A stretch of 64,000 bases of DNA. Origin: Mycobacterium colombiense CECT 3035. Lineage in GTDB: Bacteria; Actinomycetota; Actinomycetes; Mycobacteriales; Mycobacteriaceae. This document shows, in pieces, positions 56,759-64,000 of this stretch; the first letter of the stretch is position 1; each line of letters starts with the position of its first letter. The stretch is taken from NCBI RefSeq assembly GCF_002105755.1, contig NZ_CP020821.1:806001-870000 (forward strand), written 5' to 3'. The translations under genes were made by a program, and so were the position numbers. The notes beneath the pieces were generated by a model. That model was not told where the DNA came from, searched no databases, and was given only the letters and a program-made list of their open reading frames with translations.

Positions 56759-59497
56759 TCACCGGCGCAGCCGGATCTTCCATCGCACGAACCCGGCGTA
56801 GAAGATCGACAACGCGGCGAGCATGCCCATGTCCAGCAGCCAGGTCTTCGGCGTGTGTTGCCAGAACCGGTCCTGGGACAGCAGGGAATCGGGCACCAGG
56901 TGGCGCAGGTCCACCGTCGACGCCGCCGCGGCGTAGCCCCAGCGCGCCGGCATCGCCCACGACAGCTGGTTCAGACCGAGCCGGCCCGTCACCGGGACCA
57001 TCCCGCCGCACAGCACCAGCTGCGCCATCACCGTCACCACGAACAGCGGCATGATCTGCTCGCTGGACCGCACCAGCGACGAAATCGCCAGGCCCAGAAT
57101 GGCCGAGGCGACACACGTCGCCGCCACCGTGGCGAACAATTCGGCGGTGGCCCCGACGGTCGAGTGGCCGAACAGCACCGCGCCGCGCGTCGGGGCGCTC
57201 TTGCCGATCACCACGATCGCCGTGACGATCGCCGACTGCAGTATCGCGAACCCGCAGAACACCGCGGTCTTGGCGAGCAGGTAGGCGGTGGTGGACAACC
57301 CGACCGCCTGCTCGCGCTGGAAGATGGCGCGCTCGCCGACCAGGTCGCGAATTGTCAAGGCGGTGCCCATGAAAGCCGCGGCGGGCATCAGCAGGGCCAG
57401 TATCTGCGCGGCCTCGTCGGGTGTCCCCGCGTTGGGCGCCGGCACATGAAATCCGTTGCTGCCCGGGACGGTCAGCGACAGCGAGCCGAGGATGAACGGC
57501 AGCAGCGCCAGGAAGACGAAGTAGGCGCGGTCGGCGATCACCAGTCGGACCTGGCGGCGGGCGATCGTCGAGATCTGGCGCCGCACGCTGGTGTGCACCG
57601 GTTCGCCGAGGGTGCTCGGCTCGTCGGTCTTGTCCGGCAGGTACTTCTGGGGCCGCTTCTGGGCCTCGTTTTGCTCCAGGAAGCGGCGGTTGGCTTCGTC
57701 GGGGTCGGCGCCGACCTGGGTGAAGATCTTCGCCCAGTTGGTGGTGCCCATCGCCCCGCCGATCTGGTCGGGCGGACCGCAGTAGGCCGTTTTGCCGCCG
57801 GGGGCCATCAGCAGCACCTGGTCGCAGACGTCCAGGTAGGACAGCGAGTGCGTCACCACCAGCACCACTCGGCCGGCGTCAGCCAGCTGCCGCAGCATCG
57901 TCATCACCTGCAGGTCCAGCGCGGGATCCAGGCCCGAGGTCGGCTCGTCGAGGATCAGCAGCGACGGCCCGGTGAGCAGCTCGAGCGCCACCGAGGCGCG
58001 TTTGCGTTGCCCGCCGGACAGCTTCTCGACGCGGGTGTCGGCGTGCTTGGTCAGGTCGAGCTCCTCGAGCACCTGGGCGACGACCTTGGCGCGGTCCGCT
58101 TTGCTGGTGTCGGGCGGCAGCCGCAGCTCGGCCGCGTAGCCCAGCGCCTGGTTGACGGTCAGCTGGCGATGCACCACGTCGTCCTGCGGGACGATCCCGA
58201 TCCTGCTGCGCAGCGACGCGTACTCCGCGTGAATGTTGTGGCCCTCGAACGTCACTGCGCCGGACGTCGGGGTGGTGTAGCCGGCGATGAGCCGGGCCAG
58301 GGTGCTCTTTCCGGCGCCCGAACCGCCGATCACGGCGGTCAGCGTGCCGGGCCGCGCCGTCAGCGAGATGTCGTCGAGCAGTTGTTTGCCGTTGTCGACG
58401 ACGTACTTGACGTCGCGCACCTCCAGGCCGCCGGTGCGGGTGGCGGCGCCGCCGCGTTCGGTCAGGGTGCCGTCGCGGAACACCAGGTCGACGTTGCCGA
58501 TGGTGACGATGTCGTCCTCGGACAGGATCGCCGACCCCACCCGGGTGCCGTTCACGAACGTCCCGTTGACGCTGTTGTCCCGGATCTCGGTGCCCAGCTG
58601 GGTGGGCACCAGCGTCGCGTGCTGGCGCGACGCCAGGACGTCGGAGACGACGATGTCGTTCTCGGCGGCCCGGCCGATCGTCATGGCGCCGACCGTGCCC
58701 GCGGCCGACGACGCGCGCGGCGAGAGCAATTTCACAAAACGCGTCGCCAGGTTCGACACGTCGGCCGTCTTGGCGTCGATGACGGTGAATTCCGCTGCGG
58801 GCGTGGGGGATGGCTGCGACGGCGCCGCGATTCCGTCCGCGACGGGCGGCGTGACCTGCAACCTTGCCGGCGAGCCGGGGTCGATGACGGTGAGCTGTTC
58901 CGGCGGTGTGCCACGCCGCGCCGCCGACGGTGGCACCCAGGGTGGCGGTGCGGGCTGCCGTGGCGGTGCGTTCGGCGGTCCGGCCGGCCGCCGGGGTGGT
59001 TCGGGGCGCGACGGCGCACCCGGCGGGCCGCCCCGCGCCGGGCTCCTGCCCGGGCCACCGAGCCGGGCCTGAGGGGGCCGCGGCGGGTGGGTCGCATTGG
59101 TTTGCTCAGCAACAGCGGACCACGGCAGGGTCGGCGGTCCGGAATCGTGGCTCGGCCGGATCCGCTGCGGATGCCCGGCATGGCCCTGCTGCGGCCCGAT
59201 CGCGAAGGTCAGGCGCGGACCCTGCGGATTTCCGATGTGAATGCTCTGGCCGTCGTGGATATCGACCACCGGCATCCGGTAGCCGTTCAGGTAGGTCCCG
59301 TTCAGCGAGCCGTTATCGATTGCCAGCCAACGGCCTTGATCGAACCGAAGGATCAGGTGCGCGCGCGAGATCCGCGGATCGGCGATGCGCACGTCGGCCT
59401 GCACGTCGCGTCCGACGACCACCTCGTGGCCGGCCGCGAAGGATCGTTTTGACCCGTCGTGCCGAATTGTCAGGATGGGCGGGGCGGGTCGAGTCAC
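56759..59497 (-). CDS. FHA-domain ABC exporter, Rv1747 type
   Basis: A 912-residue fusion. FHA1 (about 20-95) has R30, SRAH and SLNGTYLNG. FHA2 (about 268-340) has IGRAAEND, ASRQHATL and SVNGTFVNG. Between them is a long Pro/Ala-rich linker carrying two TVID motifs (Thr near 203 and 239). The ATPase (about 360-580) has Walker A GGSGAGKSTLARL, signature LSGGQRKRASVAL and Walker B LLILDEPTSGLD. Six helices (about 670-912) end the protein. In M. tuberculosis Rv1747 is phosphorylated by PknF in the linker and recognised by its own FHA domains. The PknF-like gene here is divergent instead of co-oriented. Confidence 0.92.
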   Translation of the reverse strand: MTRPAPPILTIRHDGSKRSFAAGHEVVVGRDVQADVRIADPRISRAHLILRFDQGRWLAIDNGSLNGTYLNGYRMPVVDIHDGQSIHIGNPQGPRLTFAIGPQQGHAGHPQRIRPSHDSGPPTLPWSAVAEQTNATHPPRPPQARLGGPGRSPARGGPPGAPSRPEPPRRPAGPPNAPPRQPAPPPWVPPSAARRGTPPEQLTVIDPGSPARLQVTPPVADGIAAPSQPSPTPAAEFTVIDAKTADVSNLATRFVKLLSPRASSAAGTVGAMTIGRAAENDIVVSDVLASRQHATLVPTQLGTEIRDNSVNGTFVNGTRVGSAILSEDDIVTIGNVDLVFRDGTLTERGGAATRTGGLEVRDVKYVVDNGKQLLDDISLTARPGTLTAVIGGSGAGKSTLARLIAGYTTPTSGAVTFEGHNIHAEYASLRSRIGIVPQDDVVHRQLTVNQALGYAAELRLPPDTSKADRAKVVAQVLEELDLTKHADTRVEKLSGGQRKRASVALELLTGPSLLILDEPTSGLDPALDLQVMTMLRQLADAGRVVLVVTHSLSYLDVCDQVLLMAPGGKTAYCGPPDQIGGAMGTTNWAKIFTQVGADPDEANRRFLEQNEAQKRPQKYLPDKTDEPSTLGEPVHTSVRRQISTIARRQVRLVIADRAYFVFLALLPFILGSLSLTVPGSNGFHVPAPNAGTPDEAAQILALLMPAAAFMGTALTIRDLVGERAIFQREQAVGLSTTAYLLAKTAVFCGFAILQSAIVTAIVVIGKSAPTRGAVLFGHSTVGATAELFATVAATCVASAILGLAISSLVRSSEQIMPLFVVTVMAQLVLCGGMVPVTGRLGLNQLSWAMPARWGYAAAASTVDLRHLVPDSLLSQDRFWQHTPKTWLLDMGMLAALSIFYAGFVRWKIRLRR

Positions 59498-59802
59498 CCC
59501 TCAAGTATCGGCCCGTGTTGGCAGTGCGCTCTATTGGAGCCGGCTGTGACTTCCCTTTGTTTCGATTCGGCCACTCATAGCCCATTCATAGCCTGCTGCG
59601 ACGAATCGCCAACGGCGGTGCGGCATTATTCGATCGGGAGGGGTAGTTCGATTGTGTCCGTGCGCGCCGAGCACAGCGTTGTGCCGGCAGACGCGAGACG
59701 GAGCAGAGGGCCCAATCGCTATGCGCCTGTTCATGGTATGCGATCCGCATCACAGTGCGGCGACACCTGGGCGGTGCCGGAAAACGAGGGGGCAAGGCAT
59801 TG
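59498..59802. other. Divergent intergenic region between exporter and kinase genes
   Basis: A 305-nt gap with no supportable gene. It must hold both promoters. The middle part is somewhat AT-richer (GCATTATTCGATCGG). A small inverted repeat GCACA-GCGT-TGTGC occurs at 59671-59684. I cannot assign a regulator. Confidence 0.5.
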
Positions 59803-61878
59803 ATGAACGAGCACAAGGGAACTACCCGGCGCATCGGCGCCGGGAGACGGTTGCTGAGCAACCCGCGGCAGGCCCGTGAGGCGTTGCGCGCGGGGTTTCA
59901 CTCGTTGCCGGCCATGCCGATCGGGCAGCTGTTACGCCGGATACCCCCGGTCGATTCCGCGCCGAACGCGGAACCCGTGGTGGCGCAACGCCCCAACGAT
60001 TCCTCCGGGGCGCGGCTTGCGGTCGGAAACGGCGCGTCGTTCGCCGGTTACACGATCTTGCGGCAGCTGGGCGCCGGTGGCATGGCCGAGGTGTACCTCG
60101 CGCTGCACCCCCGGCTGCCCCGCCGTGACGTGATCAAGGTCCTCGCCGAGGCGGTGACCGCCGACCCCGAGTTTCGCGAAAGGTTCAACCGGGAGGCCGA
60201 TCTCGCGGCGACGCTGTGGCACCCGCACATCGTCGGCGTGCACGACCGAGGCGAATTCAACGGGCATCTGTGGATCTCGATGGACTACGTCGAGGGCACC
60301 GACGCCTCGCGGCTGGTCAAGGAGAACTATGCCGGCGGCATGCCGATCGACGAGGTGTGCGCCATCGTGCAGGCGGTCGCGGGCGCGCTGGACTACGCCC
60401 ACGACCGCGGCCTGCTGCACCGCGACGTCAAGCCCGCCAACATCCTGCTCACCCACCCGGACGAGGGGGAGCGCCGAATCCTGTTGGCGGACTTCGGCGT
60501 CGCGCGTCACCTGGGCGACATCAGTGGGATCACCGAGACGAACGTCGCGGTCGGGACGGTGGCATACGCCGCGCCCGAGCAGCTGACGGGTTCCCCCATC
60601 GACGGCCGGGCAGACCAATATGCTTTGGCCGCAACGGCTTTCCATCTGCTCACCGGGGCACCGCCGTTCCAGCACTCCAACCCGATCGCGGTGATCAGCC
60701 AGCACCTGCACGAGGACCCGCCTCGGCTCAGCGATTTCCGTCCCGATCTGGCCGAGCTCGACGACGTGTTCTTCCGCGCCCTCGCCAAGCAACCCGAGGA
60801 CCGGTTCGAGCGGTGCCGCGCGTTCGCCGCCGCCGTCGTCGAGTCGGCCGGTGGTGTCTCCGACGTCGGCCCCGGCGCCCGCCCGCGCCCCGCGGCGTCG
60901 ACATCGCATCGCCGGCGCGGCCCCGCCGGCGTCGTAGCCGGGTTGAGCCACCGGTTTTCGGCGAAAACCCGGTGGGCGACGGCGCTGGTGTGTGCGGTGC
61001 TCATCGCCGTCGCGGCGACCTGGTCGCTCCTCTACTCCTTTCAGCCCGACGCCCCGCCGGCCAGCCCCGCGCTCGCGTCGAGACCGTCCGCACCGGCGGC
61101 CAGCGCCGCGCCCACCGCGGGCGGACCCGTGCTGAACGGCGTCTACAAGCTGGATTACGACCAGACCAAGCGCACCACCAACGGCATCTCGATCCGGCAC
61201 GACGGGGCCGCCACCGGTTGGTGGGCGTTCCGGTCGGTGTGCACCGCGAACGGGTGTGCGGCCACCGGGACCCAGCTGGACGACGCCACCCATCAGGTGG
61301 CCAACACCACCGACGGGGGACAGGCCGACACCCTGCGCTTCGTCGGCGGCTACTGGCAGGGCGCCCCGGCGCAGCAGCGGGTGGGCTGCACGCAGCCCAA
61401 TGGGCAGGTTCGGGCGACCCAGCAGGAAACCATCGCCTGGTCGCTCGCGCCGCAGGCCGACGGCACGCTGCGCGGCACGTTGACCGAGACGGTGCTGAGC
61501 AACGAGTGCGGCGCCCAGGGCGCGGTGGTGCGGGTGCCGGTCGTGGCCACCCGGACCGGCGACGTTCCCGCGACGGTGACGTTGGGCGACCCCACCCAGG
61601 TCATCAACGCCTCGACCACCGCGTCAGCTCCGGCGCCGCCGGTGCTCGGCGGGCTGTGCAGCGACGTCGGCAAGGTCGCCTACGACCCGACCAACAACGA
61701 GCAGATCGTCTGCGAGGGCAGCAGCTGGGCCAAGGCGCCGATCACGATGGGCGTGCACGCCGCCGGCAGCTCGTGCGACCGGCCGGGCACGTCGGTGTTC
61801 GCCATGAGCACCTCCAGCGACGGCTACCTGCTGCAGTGCGATCCGGTGACCCGGACGTGGACGCGGCCGGTGGGCTAG
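59803..61878 (+). CDS. PknF-like transmembrane Ser/Thr protein kinase
   Basis: A 691-residue protein with ATG at 59803 and GAGGGGGC upstream. An 80-residue basic N-terminal extension precedes the kinase domain (about 80-345): [11 protein letters not shown], Lys in [25 protein letters not shown] and AAPEQLTG. A Ser/Pro/Ala linker, one helix (about 393-413) and an extracytoplasmic domain of about 250 residues with several Cys ([30 protein letters not shown]) follow. The kinase part most resembles PknF. The adjacent FHA exporter is the likely substrate. The ectodomain is presumably the signal sensor; its ligand is unknown. Confidence 0.92.
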   Translation: MNEHKGTTRRIGAGRRLLSNPRQAREALRAGFHSLPAMPIGQLLRRIPPVDSAPNAEPVVAQRPNDSSGARLAVGNGASFAGYTILRQLGAGGMAEVYLALHPRLPRRDVIKVLAEAVTADPEFRERFNREADLAATLWHPHIVGVHDRGEFNGHLWISMDYVEGTDASRLVKENYAGGMPIDEVCAIVQAVAGALDYAHDRGLLHRDVKPANILLTHPDEGERRILLADFGVARHLGDISGITETNVAVGTVAYAAPEQLTGSPIDGRADQYALAATAFHLLTGAPPFQHSNPIAVISQHLHEDPPRLSDFRPDLAELDDVFFRALAKQPEDRFERCRAFAAAVVESAGGVSDVGPGARPRPAASTSHRRRGPAGVVAGLSHRFSAKTRWATALVCAVLIAVAATWSLLYSFQPDAPPASPALASRPSAPAASAAPTAGGPVLNGVYKLDYDQTKRTTNGISIRHDGAATGWWAFRSVCTANGCAATGTQLDDATHQVANTTDGGQADTLRFVGGYWQGAPAQQRVGCTQPNGQVRATQQETIAWSLAPQADGTLRGTLTETVLSNECGAQGAVVRVPVVATRTGDVPATVTLGDPTQVINASTTASAPAPPVLGGLCSDVGKVAYDPTNNEQIVCEGSSWAKAPITMGVHAAGSSCDRPGTSVFAMSTSSDGYLLQCDPVTRTWTRPVG

Positions 61879-61923
61879 CCTGCTCCCGGCCCGGTCGGCC
61901 TCCAGGTACCAACGGGTGAGTTC

Positions 61924-61955
61924 AAAACTCGCTAGCGCATCCGCTAGCGCGTTTT
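61924..61955 (+). terminator. Strong hairpin after the PknF-like gene
   Basis: Arms AAAACTCGCTAGCG (61924-61937) and CGCTAGCGCGTTTT (61942-61955) pair over 14 positions with one mismatch and a 4-nt loop CATC. The right arm ends in TTTT. It looks like an intrinsic terminator that would work from either side. Confidence 0.75.
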
Positions 61956-62049
61956 AGAAAAGCCCTGTCGCTTCGCGCAGGTACTCATGTCGCCGGGCGC
62001 GGGCGCTGACTGACTTTCGCGACGTCACATTCCCGATTAACTTTCACTC

Positions 62050-62346
62050 ATGCAGGTAGTGAGTTCGGACTCCGCTGGTCTGCAGGCGCTAGGTGCTCGG
62101 TGGACCGCGTCGGCCGGCGAGCTGGACGCTTCGATGGCTCCGATGGCATCAGGATTGTCGTTTCAGGCCAGCACGGCCGCTGTCAGCGTCGCCCACGCCG
62201 ATGTCGAAGCATTCGTGACGACGCTAGCCATGCGTGTTCGCAACCGAGCAACTCGTGTCATTGCGGCCGATGGCCGCTATACCCGCAATGAAGCAGATTC
62301 GGCTGGCGAAATGGCCGCGGTGACCCATCCGAGCGTTGTTGTTTAG
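62050..62346 (+). CDS. EspC-like (DUF2580) type VII secretion target
   Basis: A 98-residue helical protein. The ATG at 62050 is preceded by TAACTT and 6 nt, so translation may be leaderless. It shows the pattern of EspC-type ESX partners: an early LGARWTASAGEL helix, a Ser/Ala-rich second helix, and at residues 77-81 YTRNE, which fits the YxxxD/E type VII export signal. It is followed after 3 nt by a WXG-containing protein, forming the usual two-gene export pair. Base composition is less GC-rich than flanking genes. Confidence 0.7.
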   Translation: MQVVSSDSAGLQALGARWTASAGELDASMAPMASGLSFQASTAAVSVAHADVEAFVTTLAMRVRNRATRVIAADGRYTRNEADSAGEMAAVTHPSVVV

Positions 62347-62349
62347 CCG

Positions 62350-63420
62350 ATGTCTGCGGTCGCGGGATTTCCGCTCCTCTCGCAGGTGCTGGCTTGGCCA
62401 ACTCGGCACCTGACTGAGGCGGCTGACTATTGGGAGGCGGTAGGCGGGCGCAGCTACGCGGTGGCCTCCCAAGTCTGGCGTGACGGCCTATCGGTTGATT
62501 GGCAAGGTCGCGCGGCTGACGCGCTGCATGCCGCGACGCACGGCGACTTGCAGAAGACGAGCGCGGTCGCCGATCAACTGCAAGCAGCGGCGAAAGTTGC
62601 CAGAAGCGGCGCCGCCGACCTCTCCGCGGCTCGATCACGGGTTCGGTATGTCGTCGAGGACGCTTTCGGGGCGGGTTTCGATGTGCGCGAAGACATGTCG
62701 GTCACTGATCCCTCGACTGGCGGTTCGACGGCGCAGCGCGCCACCCGGCGGGCTCAGGCACAAGGCTATGCCGGTGACATCCGCCAACGGGCGACGCAAT
62801 TGGTCGCACTCGACCAGCAGGTCGCCGAGAGGGTCACCTCAGCCATGGCCGGAATCCGCGACACGTTTCCTTCAGCCACCGGCCCTGACGGGCCGGGCGA
62901 GAGGTCCAGATTCCGCGCCGTCGACAATCACTCATTCAAAGAGGATCCACCCCTGTCAGGGGGTTACCCCGCCAACGACGTGATCGCCGAAGCCACAGAC
63001 CTGGACGGCAATCACATTGTTCTCCGACGGGGATACTACGATGCGGAGACCAGAAAGGGCTGGGGCTGGGACAAGGCGTACTGGAGGCACGGCGTAGTCA
63101 ATCCAAATGTGTTCAAGGACTTGATCTCTCACAGCCGACCAGTGCACCAGCCGGACGGCACCCTCCGATATGACGTTCCGATCAACCGTGCCCACTGCAC
63201 TAGGGGGCCACTGGGGATTGTCGACTGTCAGGACACGGGTGAGAGTTTGACAATGAGAATCGTGGTTGATCCGAGCGTGGGGCGTGCCGATGTGCCCGAC
63301 GGTAGACAGAAAGGGGTGATCACGATGTATCCGCTCGAGGGTGGGAGTGGAGTGATCACATTAGGTCCGAAATGGACGTGGACTCCGCCGTGGGTAAACA
63401 CCAATGTGCCCATCAACTGA
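62350..63420 (+). CDS. WXG-type N-terminal domain fused to a putative toxin domain
   Basis: A 356-residue protein. Residues 1-150 are helical and Ala-rich with a W51-Q-G53 motif (SVDWQGRAADAL), typical of type VII effector N-termini. After a linker, residues 205-356 form a different, compact, aromatic-rich domain: HIVLRRGYYDAETRKGWGWDK, ISHSRPVHQPDG, paired Cys in RAHCTRGPLGIVDCQ, and DGRQKGVITMYPLEGG. The arrangement is that of a polymorphic toxin. The toxin domain is not one I can name; a small RNase-like fold is a guess. GC is visibly lower in the C-terminal half. The next gene overlaps by 17 nt and is a plausible immunity gene. Confidence 0.65.
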   Translation: MSAVAGFPLLSQVLAWPTRHLTEAADYWEAVGGRSYAVASQVWRDGLSVDWQGRAADALHAATHGDLQKTSAVADQLQAAAKVARSGAADLSAARSRVRYVVEDAFGAGFDVREDMSVTDPSTGGSTAQRATRRAQAQGYAGDIRQRATQLVALDQQVAERVTSAMAGIRDTFPSATGPDGPGERSRFRAVDNHSFKEDPPLSGGYPANDVIAEATDLDGNHIVLRRGYYDAETRKGWGWDKAYWRHGVVNPNVFKDLISHSRPVHQPDGTLRYDVPINRAHCTRGPLGIVDCQDTGESLTMRIVVDPSVGRADVPDGRQKGVITMYPLEGGSGVITLGPKWTWTPPWVNTNVPIN

Positions 63421-63898
63421 CGCCGACGATGCCCAAGTCCAGTTCGCCGTCGCGGTGTTGCGGAAGTTGTTGCGCCACATCGAAGCTGAGAACAGTAGAG
63501 GAAGCAAACCATTCCTCGTTTCGCATGCCTGGACCGACGGTCCAACAATCTACCTGGTTTACACCGCTCCGCCATCGGACAGAACGTGGGGGCTCGCGCG
63601 CGACACAAGGGAGTCGATCATCGACCCGGGACCCTGGCCGGACGTGGACGAGGCAGTGCGCTACTACTACCTCCTCGACCTTGAAGAGGGCCAGCCATGG
63701 GGTTCGTTCCGGCAGCCAGGCGAGCCTGACCGTATCCTGTGGGATGGCTTTCCGCTCGAAGAAGATCTGCCCGAGCGTCCATCGGACGTCCGCGACGAGT
63801 TTCGATACACGCGACCGACCGGTGGGTCATCGGCGAAGCCCAGCGCAGTTCACGACCCGTCCGTAACGGAGCCTCGTCGGTACGGGAATCCACTGTGA
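63404..63898 (+). CDS. Putative immunity protein of the type VII cassette
   Basis: A 164-residue acidic, soluble protein starting at an ATG 17 nt inside the preceding gene, a tight overlap typical of toxin/immunity pairs. It contains LRKLLRHIEAENSRG, WTDGPTIYLVYTAPP, DVDEAVRYYYLLDLEEG and ILWDGFPLEED. There is no signal peptide or membrane helix, so it would stay in the cytoplasm. No family is recognised; the immunity role is inferred from position, overlap, small acidic nature and lower GC. Confidence 0.6.
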   Translation: MCPSTDADDAQVQFAVAVLRKLLRHIEAENSRGSKPFLVSHAWTDGPTIYLVYTAPPSDRTWGLARDTRESIIDPGPWPDVDEAVRYYYLLDLEEGQPWGSFRQPGEPDRILWDGFPLEEDLPERPSDVRDEFRYTRPTGGSSAKPSAVHDPSVTEPRRYGNPL

Positions 63899-63988
63899 GC
63901 TATCCGCTCGTCCAGATGAGCGTGAACTCGCCAACTTCGTAAGATCAGCCCCACGACACTTGTCGGTGATCGGTCCTACCCTGGTGGC

Positions 63989-64000
63989 ATGGCATTCGCC
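63989..64000 (+). CDS. uvrB: uvrB, first four codons (cut by window edge)
   Basis: The window ends with ATG GCA TTC GCC (MAFA), the same first residues I recall for M. tuberculosis UvrB, which is the next gene in the conserved order. TACCCT at 63977-63982 followed by 6 nt and the ATG fits a leaderless promoter. Only four codons are visible, so the call depends on synteny. Confidence 0.55.

Noticed and set aside
59459..59803. 114-codon plus-strand frame between exporter and kinase
   Set aside because: Begins inside the exporter gene antisense, lacks a ribosome-binding site and shows no domain.

Overview
This window is a high-GC actinobacterial chromosome segment, almost certainly from a Mycobacterium, probably a slow grower. 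I base this on recalled gene order: from bioB at 6.8 kb to uvrB at 64 kb it follows the M. tuberculosis Rv1589-Rv1633 block nearly gene for gene. Protein names rest on recognised motifs and remembered homologues; no database search was run.

Layout. 1-2.7 kb: a truncated MscS-type channel and a receptor-like adenylyl cyclase whose catalytic residues look degenerate. 2.8-6.6 kb (minus): a four-gene membrane cluster, apparently copper-linked, that matches nothing I can name. One protein carries two DxxWH...D...PxH motifs resembling the copper site of PmoC/AmoC. 6.8-10 kb: bioB, its auxiliary protein bsaP, a DUF2567 protein and a convergent lipase. 10.2-14.5 kb: nadABC with the divergent NrtR-type regulator and a clear operator. 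15-21.7 kb: the his operon (hisD-C-B-H-A-impA-F-I). 21.7-24.8 kb: a Ser/Thr kinase fused to a TPM domain, a cation/proton exchanger and a Bcp peroxiredoxin. 24.9-32.4 kb: trp genes (trpE has an apparent 1-nt deletion), lgt with a long acidic repeat tail, and a DUF2752 protein. 32.5-37.2 kb: pyk, tesB, a DUF2156 membrane protein and a DinB-like protein. 37.1-43.1 kb: cydABDC on the minus strand. 43.1-46.7 kb: an HdeD-like protein, the Rv1625c-type adenylyl cyclase, an AT-rich palindrome-rich islet with a small lipoprotein gene, an unusual short tRNA with anticodon CAA, and pdtaR. 46.7-54 kb: a thiolase/DUF35 pair, polA, rpsA and coaE. 54-56.7 kb: a secreted protein, an Fpg/Nei-like glycosylase overlapping a stand-alone LigD-type polymerase, and a DUF402 protein. 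56.8-61.9 kb: a divergent pair, an Rv1747-like FHA-ABC exporter and a PknF-like kinase. 62-63.9 kb: a type VII secretion toxin/immunity-like cassette with visibly lower GC, immediately before uvrB.

How the genes work together. Most of the window is housekeeping biosynthesis (biotin, NAD, histidine, tryptophan), cytochrome bd respiration, and DNA replication and repair. Compared with the M. tuberculosis order I remember, the insertions are the membrane cluster, the kinase-TPM fusion, the DinB-like gene, the glycosylase/polymerase pair, the kinase/exporter pair and the type VII cassette. The two strongest candidates for an undescribed system are the PmoC-motif membrane cluster (2.8-6.6 kb) and the type VII toxin/immunity-like cassette (62.0-63.9 kb).
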